From Bacillus sp. NP157 (GTDB taxonomy: Bacteria; Pseudomonadota; Gammaproteobacteria; Xanthomonadales; Rhodanobacteraceae): DNA of 64,000 nt. The translations under genes and the position numbers were made by a program. The stretch covers positions 2,790,001-2,854,000 of the forward strand of contig CP076546.1 of NCBI GenBank assembly GCA_018889975.1, written 5' to 3'. Below the pieces are notes generated by a model that made no database searches, was not told the origin of the DNA, and saw only the letters and a program-made list of their open reading frames with translations. Shown in pieces: positions 56,062-64,000 of the stretch; positions within the stretch are counted from its first letter, which is position 1, and each line of letters opens with the position of its first letter.

Positions 56062-56802
56062 ATGCCAACGACGCCCCGCTCACTGCCGCGCCGCATCCTC
56101 CGCGTCGTCGCGACGCTCGCCATCGCCTGGCTCGCCCTGTCGTGGCTGGTCGTGTTCATCTTTCGCTTCGTACCGCCATGGACCAGCGCCACGATGATGG
56201 AGCGCCGCGTGGAAGCGGCGGTCGAGGGCGAAAAAGGCTTCACGCTCAGGCATCGCTGGGTGCCGTGGGACGCCATCTCACCGCAGGTCGGCATCGCGAT
56301 GGTGGCTGGTGAAGACCAGAAATTTCCGTACCACCATGGCTTCGACGTCGACGCGATCCAGGATGCCATCGACGCGGCGGACGACGGCAAGCGCCTGCGT
56401 GGCGCCAGCACGATCAGCCAGCAGACGGCGAAGAACCTGTTCCTGTGGAACGGCCGCAGCTTCGTCCGCAAGGGCCTGGAAGCATATTTCACGGTCCTGC
56501 TCGAGGCCACGTGGCCGAAGCAGCGCATCCTCGAGGTCTACATGAACATCGTCGAGCTCGGCGACGGCGTCTACGGTGTCGGCGCAGCCAGCGACACGTT
56601 CTTCCACGCATCCCCGGCGCGGCTCGCTCCCGCGCAGGCGGCACGCCTTGCGGCCGTCCTGCCGAATCCGCGGCGGTTCCGGGTCGACGCGCCCAGCGCC
56701 TACGTGATGCGTCGCACGGCCTGGATCGAACAGCAGATGGGCCAGCTCGGTGGTCCGGCGTACCTCACCCGGCCTGCGCCGGCGGCAGGGCGCGTCCGAT
56801 GA
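56062..56802 (+). CDS. mtgA: Monofunctional peptidoglycan transglycosylase MtgA
   Basis: A 246-residue GT51 enzyme that polymerises lipid II glycan. One N-terminal membrane helix (about 13-36). Catalytic Glu84 in AGEDQKFPYHHGFD; GASTISQQTAKNLFLWNGRS and LEVYMNIVELGDGVYGVGAAS follow. Starts at the ATG that begins the membrane anchor; the gene is divergent from hslO. The stop overlaps the next start by 4 bases. Confidence 0.95.
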   Translation: MPTTPRSLPRRILRVVATLAIAWLALSWLVVFIFRFVPPWTSATMMERRVEAAVEGEKGFTLRHRWVPWDAISPQVGIAMVAGEDQKFPYHHGFDVDAIQDAIDAADDGKRLRGASTISQQTAKNLFLWNGRSFVRKGLEAYFTVLLEATWPKQRILEVYMNIVELGDGVYGVGAASDTFFHASPARLAPAQAARLAAVLPNPRRFRVDAPSAYVMRRTAWIEQQMGQLGGPAYLTRPAPAAGRVR

Positions 56803-57761
56803 ACGCAACGATGCCGTTTTCACTCGACGTGGTCGTCCCGGCCTACAACGAAACCGCGGTGCTGGAGCACTTCCACGCACGCGTCACCACCGTGCTGGAA
56901 GCGATCGAAGCCAGCGCGCGCATCATCTACGTAGACGACGGCAGCGCGGATGACACCTGGGCAATCATCGACCGCCTCGCAGGCACGGATCCCCGCGTGG
57001 TCGGCCTGCGCCTCTCACGCAACTTCGGCAAGGAAGCCGCGCTGACAGCGGGACTCGACGCCGCCGATGCCGATGCCGTGGTGGTGATCGATGCCGACCT
57101 GCAGGATCCGCCCGAGCTCATCCCCGAACTGGTCGCACGCTGGCGCGAGGGCAACGACGTGGTCTACGCGACGCGTGCCGACCGTGCCGGCGAGACGCGC
57201 CTGAAAAAATTCACGTCGTCGGCGTTCTACCGGCTGATGGATCGCCTGTCGGACACGCCCATGCCGCGCGACACCGGCGACTTCCGCCTGCTGTCGCGAC
57301 GGGCCGTGGACGCCTTGCGCGAGCTGCGCGAACGCCAGCGCTTCATGAAGGGCCTTTTCGCCTGGGTGGGTTACCGGCAGGTATCGGTGCTCTACCACCG
57401 TGACGCACGCGCGGCCGGCGACACCAAGTGGAACTATTGGCGGCTGACCAACCTGGCGATCGAGGGCATCACCTCGTTCTCCGTGGCCCCGCTCAGGATG
57501 GCCACCTGGGTCGGCCTTTCCACCGCGTTCGTCGCGTTTCTCTACGGCCTGTGGGTGATCGTGAAGGCACTCGCCTGGGGCGATCCCGTGCGCGGCTACC
57601 CGACCCTGATGGTGGTCATCCTGTTCCTTGGCGGCATCCAGTTGCTGGCGCTCGGGGTGATCGGCGAATACGTCGGCCGGAACTACGCCGAGAGCAAGCA
57701 GCGCCCGCTTTACTACGTCGAAGATCGCCGCGGCGACACACGCCCCTTCACCCGCCCATGA
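56799..57761 (+). CDS. Family 2 glycosyltransferase (GtrB/DPM1-like) with two membrane segments
   Basis: A 320-residue GT2 protein. GT-A core: DVVVPAYNETAVLEHF, IIYVDDGSADDTW, the DxD VIDADLQDPPELI, and RDTGDFRLLSRRAVDALRELRERQRFMKGLF. Two C-terminal helices (about 235-260 and 275-297) anchor it, as in undecaprenyl-phosphate glucosyl or arabinosyl transferases. Likely makes a lipid-linked sugar for surface glycan or lipid A modification. Overlaps mtgA by four bases (ATGA). Confidence 0.92.
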   Translation: MNATMPFSLDVVVPAYNETAVLEHFHARVTTVLEAIEASARIIYVDDGSADDTWAIIDRLAGTDPRVVGLRLSRNFGKEAALTAGLDAADADAVVVIDADLQDPPELIPELVARWREGNDVVYATRADRAGETRLKKFTSSAFYRLMDRLSDTPMPRDTGDFRLLSRRAVDALRELRERQRFMKGLFAWVGYRQVSVLYHRDARAAGDTKWNYWRLTNLAIEGITSFSVAPLRMATWVGLSTAFVAFLYGLWVIVKALAWGDPVRGYPTLMVVILFLGGIQLLALGVIGEYVGRNYAESKQRPLYYVEDRRGDTRPFTRP

Positions 57762-57836
57762 CCCCCGCCGACCGCGCACCGGCGTAGACTTGGTTGATCG
57801 CGGCGATGCCCGCCGCGCCCGTCCGGGGAGTCGAGC

Positions 57837-58265
57837 ATGCAGCAGGTCAAGCATCTCCTGGAAGCGAAAGGCAAGGAGGTCTTCGCGGTGGCGCCCGACG
57901 CGCCGGTCATCGACGCCGTGCGCCAGATGGCCGCCAAGAACGTCGGAGCGCTCGTGGTCATGAAGGGCAGCGAGCTGGTCGGGATCGTTTCCGAGCGCGA
58001 CTACGCCCGCAAGGTGATCCTGAAAGACCGTTCGTCGCGCGACACGCCCGTCGCCGACATCATGACGGCGAGCGTCGTCACCGTCGCGACCAGCGCCACG
58101 GTCGACGAGTGCATGCGCCTGTGCACCGACGGCCACCTGCGCCACCTGCCGGTACTGGACGGCAGCCGTGTAGTGGGCATGGTGTCGATCGGCGACCTGG
58201 TCAAGGCGACGATCAGCGAGCAGAAGGAAACGATCAACCAGCTGGAGAGCTACATCACCAGCTAG
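57837..58265 (+). CDS. CBS domain pair protein
   Basis: A 142-residue protein that is almost entirely two CBS motifs (about 15-60 and 80-130). They are expected to bind adenine nucleotides. The partner is unknown. GGGGAG precedes the ATG. Its TAG stop overlaps the convergent MFS stop in a shared CTAG. Confidence 0.92.
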   Translation: MQQVKHLLEAKGKEVFAVAPDAPVIDAVRQMAAKNVGALVVMKGSELVGIVSERDYARKVILKDRSSRDTPVADIMTASVVTVATSATVDECMRLCTDGHLRHLPVLDGSRVVGMVSIGDLVKATISEQKETINQLESYITS

Positions 58266-59596
58266 TCGTCATCCTGCTCCGGCAGGAGGTCGGGTGAGGT
58301 CGCCGCGCGGCGTGCGATTTCCGTGGCCAGCGCGGCCAGCCCGGCGCAGACCAGGCCGATGGTGGCGATGCCCACGCCAGCGCTGCGTGCCGCGCTGAGC
58401 GACGTGGTGACCACGAGGTCGCCGAAGCGCCATACGGCCGTCTCGATGAAGTTCTTGCCCTTGTAGCGCGCCTCGCGCGGCATCCGCGTGTAAAGCGAAT
58501 CCGAGGCCGGCTTGGTCATGCCGTAGGTCATCGCGCGACTGCCGACCATCACCAGCGCGACCAGCGGCAAGGCGTGGCCGAACACGGCGAAATCGACCGC
58601 GCCGAACGTGGCCAGCATGCCCAGCAGCACGAAGTTGGCGAGGGCGGGAAGCACCATCGCCCAGGTGGTGCCCAGGCCGCGCAGGACCAGCGGCGTGAGG
58701 GTCAGCTGCAGCAGCGCGCCCATGCCGTTCACCCAGAGGTCGAGATCGGCGTAGAAGGCGGTGCGCGCCGCGTTGTCGACGAAATGCAGCTTCGCGTAAT
58801 CGGCGACGAGGGCATAGGCCAGGGTGGCGATGCCGTCGCTCAACAACATCAGCACCGTCATGTAGCGCAGGAACGGCTGTGACAGGGCCGACTTCGCTCC
58901 TTCCAGGATCGATCCGCCGACGGGCTCCCCGGATGACGCCGCGTCGTCGCCCGGACGGGCCGACAGCGCGAGCAGGGCACCCAGTGCGGCCAGCAGGCCA
59001 ACCGCCGAGATCACCAGCATGGCTGGCACGCCGACCCGCTCAACCAGCAGGCGCGTCACCAGCGGCCCGAGCAGCGCGCCGCCCATGCCGCCAAAGGCGA
59101 TGAACGGGAACACCAACCGCGCCTTCCGGCTGCGGTAGATGTCCGCCATGAAGCTCCAGAACAGCGAGACGACGAACAGGTTGAAGACGCTGACCCAGAC
59201 GAAGAACACCTTGCCCAGGTTGGCGGCACCGATCCGGTCCTGCGCCACGAACGCCGGCACGAAGCCGACCAGGCATGCGATGAAGAACAGGTAGCTGACG
59301 CCGACCACGCGCTTGCGCGGAAAGCGTGCCACCAGCCAGCCGAACACGGGGGTCAGCACCAGCATCACGACGAACACGATGGCGTAGAAAGCGGGCAGCG
59401 ACGAGGCACCCGCGGCGCCCACCAGCTGGTCGCGGACGGGGCGCAGCACGTAATAGGAGGTCATCACGAAAAAAAACGCGATGACCGACAACGCGAGGGT
59501 CGTGCCCTCGCCCACGGCGGGTCGGCTTGCGTTCACGGTGGCCGGCGTTTCCTGTGGTGTCGACGCAAGCCTATCAGACCTGACGGCGCGCCCCAT
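58262..59596 (-). CDS. MFS-type membrane carrier, related to NTP/NDP translocase-like proteins
   Basis: A 444-residue protein with about 12 hydrophobic segments. The first helix pair MTSYYVLRPVRDQLVGAAG and the loop FPRKRVVG are like the ATP:ADP antiporter (AAA) family members found in Xanthomonadales; a nucleotide or other anion substrate is plausible, not proven. Start at the ATG at 59596; a GTG 20 codons downstream is possible. The carrier converges with the CBS gene, sharing CTAG. Confidence 0.82.
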   Translation of the reverse strand: MGRAVRSDRLASTPQETPATVNASRPAVGEGTTLALSVIAFFFVMTSYYVLRPVRDQLVGAAGASSLPAFYAIVFVVMLVLTPVFGWLVARFPRKRVVGVSYLFFIACLVGFVPAFVAQDRIGAANLGKVFFVWVSVFNLFVVSLFWSFMADIYRSRKARLVFPFIAFGGMGGALLGPLVTRLLVERVGVPAMLVISAVGLLAALGALLALSARPGDDAASSGEPVGGSILEGAKSALSQPFLRYMTVLMLLSDGIATLAYALVADYAKLHFVDNAARTAFYADLDLWVNGMGALLQLTLTPLVLRGLGTTWAMVLPALANFVLLGMLATFGAVDFAVFGHALPLVALVMVGSRAMTYGMTKPASDSLYTRMPREARYKGKNFIETAVWRFGDLVVTTSLSAARSAGVGIATIGLVCAGLAALATEIARRAATSPDLLPEQDDD

Positions 59597-59680
59597 CCTT
59601 ACGTTGTAGATGCGGGGCAAGTGCACGACAATGGAAGGGACGTCGTTTAGCAGTACGATCCACCAAGCCGCGAGAACCGC

Positions 59681-61006
59681 ATGCCGTTTCGTCCCACCTC
59701 CCTGCTTGCCTGCGCGCTTGCCGCCGCCCTTGCCGCCCCGTCCGCCTTCGCCGCGCCGCCCCCCAGGCCGCCCGTCGTCCACGTGGACCCTGAGTCGGCG
59801 AAGATTCCCGCCGAGCGGGTCAAGCAAACCATCGAAGATTACAAACGCTGGCTGGATTCCGCGGAAGCCCGTGACGCCGCGCCTGCCATCGTCACCGCGG
59901 TGATCGTGGACGACAAGGTCGTCTATGAGCGCGCCATCGGCTATGCCAACGCGAAGACCAAGGAGCCGGCGACGCCGGAGACGGTGTTCCGCCTGGCCTC
60001 GCTGTCCAAGGCCTTCGCCACCGGCGTCACCGCGGTGCTGGTGAAGAACGGCTTCCTCAGCTGGGATACCAAGCTGGTCGACACCCTGCCCTACTTCAAG
60101 CTGAAGGACATGCAGGCCGCCCAACAGGCGACCGTGCGCGACATCCTCGGCCAGCGCCTCGGGCTGCCGCGGAACACCTACGACGCGATGCTCGAGGCGG
60201 ATGCCCCCTACGAGGAGCTGGTGCGCAAGCTCGACGAGGTCGACCTCTCGTGCAAGGTCGGGGCCTGCTATGGCTACCAGAACGTCGCCTTCAGCATGAT
60301 CGGCGACGTGATCTACGCCACCACCGGCGATTATTTCTTCCGCCAGGTGGAACGGCGTATTTTCGCGCCGCTGGGCATGACCACCGCCAGCTATGGCCGT
60401 GACGCCCTGGAAGCCAGCAAGAGCTGGGCGCGCCCGCATCGTGGCAGCCCGCATAACTGGGTGCCGTACGAGCCCAACGACAGTTACTACCGCGTCGCCC
60501 CGGCAGCCGGTGTCAATGCCAGCCTGCGCGACATGGAGCAGTGGCTGATGGCGCAGATGGGCGGTCGCCCCGACGTGCTGCCCACGCCGCTGCTGGACGT
60601 GCTGCATGCCCCGGGCGTACCCACGCCTTCCGAAGAGCATTCCCTGCCCTGGCGGCGCGCCCGGGTGACCGACGCGCACTATGCGCTGGGCTGGCGCGTC
60701 TTCACCTACGCCAACGAAGACCTCGTCTACCACGCAGGCGCCGTGTCGGGTTACCGCACGATGATCGGCTTCTTCCCGAAATACCACGCGGGCGTGGTGA
60801 CGATGTGGAATGCGGCCGCGCCGATTCCCGCCGGCCTGATGCCGATGGTGTTCGATGACCTGCTGGGCCTGCCGCACCAGGATTGGGCGGGGGTGGAAGG
60901 CAGCGTGCATACGGCACCGGCGGCGAAGGCGGCGCCGGCCAGGAAGAAGGCGGCGGCTGCGCCGGCAAAGAAAAAGGCCGCCGTGGTGAAAAAGAAGAAG
61001 AAGTAA
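59681..61006 (+). CDS. Secreted serine hydrolase (class C beta-lactamase fold) with Lys/Ala tail
   Basis: A 441-residue protein with a signal peptide (about 1-24). Active-site SxxK is SLSK in RLASLSKAFATG; the YxN box is YQN in CYGYQN; a third HAGAVSG box is near residue 357 (HxG in place of KTG). These suggest a DD-peptidase or esterase of the beta-lactamase family. The last 28 residues are AAKAAPARKKAAAAPAKK-type repeats ending KKKKK. Divergent from the MFS gene; a bidirectional terminator follows. Confidence 0.9.
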   Translation: MPFRPTSLLACALAAALAAPSAFAAPPPRPPVVHVDPESAKIPAERVKQTIEDYKRWLDSAEARDAAPAIVTAVIVDDKVVYERAIGYANAKTKEPATPETVFRLASLSKAFATGVTAVLVKNGFLSWDTKLVDTLPYFKLKDMQAAQQATVRDILGQRLGLPRNTYDAMLEADAPYEELVRKLDEVDLSCKVGACYGYQNVAFSMIGDVIYATTGDYFFRQVERRIFAPLGMTTASYGRDALEASKSWARPHRGSPHNWVPYEPNDSYYRVAPAAGVNASLRDMEQWLMAQMGGRPDVLPTPLLDVLHAPGVPTPSEEHSLPWRRARVTDAHYALGWRVFTYANEDLVYHAGAVSGYRTMIGFFPKYHAGVVTMWNAAAPIPAGLMPMVFDDLLGLPHQDWAGVEGSVHTAPAAKAAPARKKAAAAPAKKKAAVVKKKKK

Positions 61007-61066
61007 TCGCTGGGGAGTGGCCGCGGGGTATTTGCGGCGCATGCGGGTGGTGTGATCGGCCACATT

Positions 61067-61110
61067 AAAAAAAGGCCGGCGGTTCGGTAACGAATCGCCG
61101 GCCTTTTTTT
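61067..61110. terminator. Strong bidirectional terminator between the serine hydrolase and tonB-like genes
   Basis: Bases 61074-61086 pair with 61091-61103 (13 base pairs, one G-T) around a GTAA loop, flanked by seven A and seven T that extend the stem. Serves both convergent genes. Confidence 0.93.
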
Positions 61111-61143
61111 ATCCCTGGTTATTTGCGGTTATCGCAATTCGTG

Positions 61144-61166
61144 GTCGCGCACGGGTGCGCTCCTAC
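61144..61166 (-). repeat. Degenerate REP element, head 20 bases from the tonB-like stop
   Basis: On the minus strand GTAG, GAGCGC, ACCCG-type core, GCGCGAC; arms diverged from the consensus. Confidence 0.7.
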
Positions 61167-61185
61167 AGGGGAGGGGTATCGCGAA

Positions 61186-62217
61186 TTAGCGGCCGAGGTT
61201 GAACTGGAGGCGGCGGCGGAGGGTGGTGATCATGGGTTCGCCATTGCGCATGGCCGGCTTGAATTCCCAGCGGCTGACGGCGTCGATCGCGGAGCGGTCG
61301 AAGACGTGCTTGGGCTGGGCGTCCACCACGTTCACATTGCTCACCGAGCCATCGGCGCCCACGGTCAGTTCCACGTCGACCCAGCCTTCCTGGTTCGCGC
61401 GCATGGCGGCCGTCGGGTAGCGCGGATTGACCTGGCGGACCAGCACGGCCTCGGTAATCGCTTCGGAGTCCGGCGTACGCGCCACCGGCGGCGGCGTACG
61501 CGGCGCGGCCTGCGGCTGTGCCGCCGGCTGCTGGGCGACGCGCGCGGCCTGCTCACGCGCCGCCTGCTGGCGCTGCGCTTCGGCAGCCGCCGCCACGGCA
61601 GCGGCCTGCTGCTCGGCCTGGGCCTTCGCCGCGGCACCCTGCTGGGCCAGCTGGGCCTTCTGTGCGTCCTGTGCCTGCTGCTGCTCGCGATCCAGCGTCT
61701 TGCGCTGGGCATCCAGCTTCGAGCGCAGGATGGTCAGCGTGTAATTGGCCGGGTCAGCCTTGGCCAGCAGGTCGATCTCGCGCTGCGCTTCGTTGAAGTC
61801 GCGGCTGTTGATCGTCTGCTCCGTGGCGGCTGCGCCGTAGGAGAACGTTTCGCGCAGGGCGTCGGCGGCGACGGCGTTGCCTGGCTGCTTCTGCAGCACC
61901 TTCATGTAGAACTCGAAGGCGTTGTTGCCGGCCGGTGCGACCAGGCGCTGTTCGTTCATGGCCTTGCGGGCCTCGGCGAGCAGCTGGTCGGTGCTCAGGG
62001 CGTCGACGTTGGCCGGCGGCGCTTCATGCGACGCGCCCTGCTTCGGCGCGGTGGCGGCCGCCTGGGCGAGGTCGCCGTTAGCGTCGCGGTACGGCTTGAT
62101 GATAAGAAAATACGCAGCCACGCCGAGTACGACCACGATGGCGAGGACGGCGAGAGTGACGGGATTGATGGCGCCGCGCATGCGGCGGCTCACCGGGATT
62201 CGATGGCGAGTATCCAT
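61186..62217 (-). CDS. TonB C-terminal domain protein (energy-transducer-like)
   Basis: A 343-residue bitopic protein: one N-terminal helix (about 20-42), a periplasmic helical region with a long Gln/Ala-rich coiled-coil (about 165-230), a Pro-rich linker, and a TonB C-terminal domain (about 255-340: VNPRYPTAAMRANQEGWVDVELTVGADGSVSNVNVVDAQP). It may energise an outer-membrane receptor. An alternative start is the Met at residue 13. The 62218-62468 stretch upstream has two hairpins (see terminators). Confidence 0.85.
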   Translation of the reverse strand: MDTRHRIPVSRRMRGAINPVTLAVLAIVVVLGVAAYFLIIKPYRDANGDLAQAAATAPKQGASHEAPPANVDALSTDQLLAEARKAMNEQRLVAPAGNNAFEFYMKVLQKQPGNAVAADALRETFSYGAAATEQTINSRDFNEAQREIDLLAKADPANYTLTILRSKLDAQRKTLDREQQQAQDAQKAQLAQQGAAAKAQAEQQAAAVAAAAEAQRQQAAREQAARVAQQPAAQPQAAPRTPPPVARTPDSEAITEAVLVRQVNPRYPTAAMRANQEGWVDVELTVGADGSVSNVNVVDAQPKHVFDRSAIDAVSRWEFKPAMRNGEPMITTLRRRLQFNLGR

Positions 62218-62366
62218 GGCGGTGGGACCGGACTCCGAAAGAACGCGCGCCCCCTGATGGCTTACGCGTGGGACCCCCCGTCCCTACGCAGCGCGTGGCT
62301 GAAAGGTAACCGCATTGGAGGCGTGAATCCAGCCTGCCGGTCTAGGAGCTTTTCCAGAAATGAATA

Positions 62367-62427
62367 ACCCCGGCAGGACCGGGGTCAAGTTTCGAAGTGG
62401 CTCCCCGCGCTGGGCACCGCGGGGAGC
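62367..62427 (-). terminator. Candidate terminators downstream of metJ-H1 fusion
   Basis: Two stems: ACCCCGG-CAGGA-CCGGGGT (62367-62385) and GCTCCCCGCG...CGCGGGGAGC (62400-62427). The first is followed by TTATTCATTT on the minus strand, a weak T tract. Most of 62218-62360 shows nothing recognisable. Confidence 0.5.
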
Positions 62428-62468
62428 TAATTCGCAAACAGCTTTCTTATTGGAAGGTAAAGCCTGGC

Positions 62469-63116
62469 TTACGCCTTCGGTGCCTTCGGTGCCTTGGCAG
62501 CCTTCGGTGCCTTCACGGCCTTGGGGGCCTTGGCAGCCTTGGTTGCGCGAACAACCTTCGCAGCGGCGACCTTCTTCGAGGCGGCCTTGCGCGGAGCAGC
62601 CTTGCGGGCAGTCTTCTTGGCAGCGACCTTCTTCGCCGGTGCCTTACGGACAGCCTTCTTCACCGCCTTCTTCGCGGCAACCTTACGGGCCGGCGACTTA
62701 CGGGCGGTCTTCTTTACCGCAGCCTTGCGGGCGGTCTTCTTCGCCGCGACCTTACGGGCCGGCGACTTGCGTGCAGTCTTCTTGGCCGGCGCCTTGCGGG
62801 CGGCGGTCTTCTTCACGGTGGACTTCTTGGTCGCCTTTTTGGCGGCCGACTTCTTGGCAGTGGCTTTCTTGGCAGTGGCCATGGTTCGTCTCAGCTCCTC
62901 ATCAGTTGGCAGTGGTTGCCCAGTAAAAGCATGCAGGAACGCTTCAACCAGCAAATCGCTGTTCGTCGCGTGCCTTAAATTGTTCACCTGTCGGCGGGTG
63001 CGTTCATCGGAAAGCAGGCGGAGCACATGCAGCGGAATCGATACCGTGATCTTGCGTACCGCTCCCGCTTTTGAACCGTGCTCCACATACGGCCGGATGA
63101 ATTTCTCAGTTTCCAT
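62469..63116 (-). CDS. metJ: MetJ methionine repressor fused to a histone-H1-like Lys/Ala tail
   Basis: A 215-residue protein. Residues 1-77 align with E. coli Met[21 protein letters not shown] (ribbon strand) and [18 protein letters not shown], then [16 protein letters not shown]. The normal last 30 residues of MetJ are missing. Instead residues 79-215 are KK/AKK/ARK repeats, including two copies of [16 protein letters not shown], as in histone-H1-like or AlgP-type proteins. A GAGGAG lies 12 bases before an internal ATG (62882), so a 137-residue tail-only protein could also be made. MetJ represses methionine genes with SAM; the tail should bind DNA non-specifically. Start at 63116 aligns with MetJ. 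Confidence 0.93.
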   Translation of the reverse strand: METEKFIRPYVEHGSKAGAVRKITVSIPLHVLRLLSDERTRRQVNNLRHATNSDLLVEAFLHAFTGQPLPTDEELRRTMATAKKATAKKSAAKKATKKSTVKKTAARKAPAKKTARKSPARKVAAKKTARKAAVKKTARKSPARKVAAKKAVKKAVRKAPAKKVAAKKTARKAAPRKAASKKVAAAKVVRATKAAKAPKAVKAPKAAKAPKAPKA

Positions 63117-63493
63117 TCCCGGGTTCCCCGTCAATTGACGCAAAAGCTATTCCTGAACAAATCCGCTGTCAATAAATTTTGGCTCTAAATTGAAGACGTT
63201 GCGGATACATCACATGCGACCCGGCGGTCCGTCGAGATAACCGACGCCGGTTTTTCGACCACGCCATTCCGTTAATTCGATCACTCCGCGAATCACGCAC
63301 TCCATTCGACCCATTCAAAAAACACCTTAAATAAAGGCATTTCCTGAACGCATTCGGATTTTCGGTATGCCGATGCGTGTCGTCGTCCCGACCTCGCGCG
63401 GCGTGCCGGCGAACGCCCGCGAGGGGTGTCCGCGGGGATGAACGGAACTCAACTGACGGCGAAAAAAATTTTCCGGAAAGGGTCGTCGCGGAC

Positions 63494-63522
63494 AAAAAAA
63501 TGCCGGTCGAGGACGACCGGCA
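63494..63522 (-). terminator. Intrinsic terminator of gcvH
   Basis: TGCCGGTCG (63501-63509) and CGACCGGCA (63514-63522) with AGGA loop, with seven A at 63494-63500 giving a T tract on the minus strand. The rest of 63117-63548 has no gene; AGACGT at 63194 resembles part of a MetJ box (AGACGTCT) but stands alone. Confidence 0.9.
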
Positions 63523-63548
63523 CCAGGTTCGAACGATTTGGGCGACCG

Positions 63549-63953
63549 TCAGTGATCTTCGTTTTCGATCAGTTCGGCGTAGTCATCCGGACCGAGCAGG
63601 TCGTCGACTTCGCTCCGGTTGGTGTACTTGATCTTGAAGATCCAGCCATCGCCGTAGGCATCGGCATTGATCGTTTCCGGCGCGTCGGAGAGTTTCTCGT
63701 TCACCTCGACGACTTCGCCCGAGACCGGCGAATAGATGTCGGACGCGGCCTTCACCGATTCCACCACGGCGACGCCCTTGCCCTCGCCCGCTTCCACGTC
63801 GCTACCCACTTCCGGCAGCTCGACGTAGACCAGGTCGCCCAGCGCTTCCTGTGCGTGCTGGGAAATGCCGACGGTGGCGGTGCCGTCGTCGTTGATGCGC
63901 ACCCACTCGTGGGACTTCAGGAAATACAGATCGCCGGGGATTTCGCTGCTCAT
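63549..63953 (-). CDS. gcvH: Glycine cleavage system H protein
   Basis: A 134-residue lipoyl carrier of the glycine cleavage complex. Lipoylation Lys68 is in [36 protein letters not shown] and DGWIFKIK are conserved. Start at [10 protein letters not shown], the Met aligned with the family. It is encoded alone here; gcvT and gcvP are not visible in the window. Confidence 0.96.
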   Translation of the reverse strand: MSSEIPGDLYFLKSHEWVRINDDGTATVGISQHAQEALGDLVYVELPEVGSDVEAGEGKGVAVVESVKAASDIYSPVSGEVVEVNEKLSDAPETINADAYGDGWIFKIKYTNRSEVDDLLGPDDYAELIENEDH

Positions 63954-64000
63954 GGGGGGCTTGCCTCGCAATGGGTTGGACGGTGGTGACCACCAGATTG

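Noticed and set aside
58262-58265. Shared CTAG of convergent CBS and MFS stop codons
   Set aside because: A compact-genome coincidence; no function suggested.
63194-63200. MetJ box upstream of metJ
   Set aside because: Only a single AGACGT core and no tandem second 8-mer, so it is not enough for a MetJ operator.

Overview
The window looks like chromosomal DNA of a gammaproteobacterium of the Xanthomonadales, most likely Rhodanobacteraceae (Luteibacter/Dyella-like). The reasons are high GC, the Xanthomonadales-type TonB-dependent receptor, the gene order kdsD-kdsC-lptCAB-rpoN-hpf-hprK-rapZ-PTS, the set purM/DUF2066/PerM/Hda, and abundant short GTAG-headed REP palindromes. The genus is an inference. 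No rRNA, tRNA, transposase, integrase, prophage or CRISPR array was seen. Coding density is high, with only two gene-free stretches above 300 bases: 10832-11244, and 63117-63548 upstream of metJ.

Layout. 1-4112: the end of an AraC regulator, then zwf and a GH15 hydrolase on the minus strand. 4212-11958: an accessory glycan locus (GH43, GH93-like exo-arabinanase, TonB-dependent receptor, clan GH-A hydrolase) facing a divergent FadR-type regulator. It is probably an arabinan or arabinose-containing polysaccharide uptake and degradation unit. 11990-20898: housekeeping and stress genes (YbaL antiporter, RecQ, a mini-pilin-like secreted protein, an alkyltransferase-like protein, PitA with its DUF47 partner, a CorC-type protein, ExoD). 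20895-21140: a REP / 21-unit octamer array / inverted REP block fills the gap between convergent exoD and trmJ. 21137-28418: trmJ, suhB, hda-perM-DUF2066, purMN, DUF3108. 28554-40243: a long cell-envelope and regulatory cluster: ibaG-murA on one strand, and kdsD-kdsC-lptCAB-rpoN-hpf-hprK-rapZ-EIIA-HPr-EI on the other. 40375-40958: a RelE/ParE-type toxin-antitoxin pair overlapping the tail of a peptidase S41 gene. 42574-50705: fadE, an alpha/beta hydrolase divergent from a TetR regulator, pckG, and an ECF sigma/membrane protein/DUF4097 operon. 50809-59596: an OM-like protein, a GAF-GAF-GGDEF-EAL protein, hslO, mtgA, a glycosyltransferase, a CBS protein, an MFS-like carrier. 59681-63953: a serine hydrolase, a TonB-like protein, a MetJ-histone-H1-like fusion, gcvH.

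How the genes fit together. The envelope cluster supplies Kdo (KdsD, KdsC), moves LPS (LptCAB) and makes the peptidoglycan precursor (MurA; MtgA polymerises it elsewhere). RpoN, HPF, HprK, RapZ and the permease-free PTS proteins form a nutrient and nitrogen signalling module. The glycan locus is a self-contained sensor, uptake and hydrolysis unit with candidate FadR-type operators.

Most unusual points. (1) A methionine repressor MetJ whose C-terminus is replaced by about 137 residues of histone-H1-like Lys/Ala repeats. (2) Similar Lys/Ala tails on glucose-6-phosphate dehydrogenase and on a secreted serine hydrolase in the same 64 kb. (3) Eleven REP elements all lie just 3' of genes with the GTAG head toward the stop codon, and in five cases the REP itself supplies the TAG stop. 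(4) A 21-unit octamer array with a 40-bp higher-order period lies between two inverted REPs.
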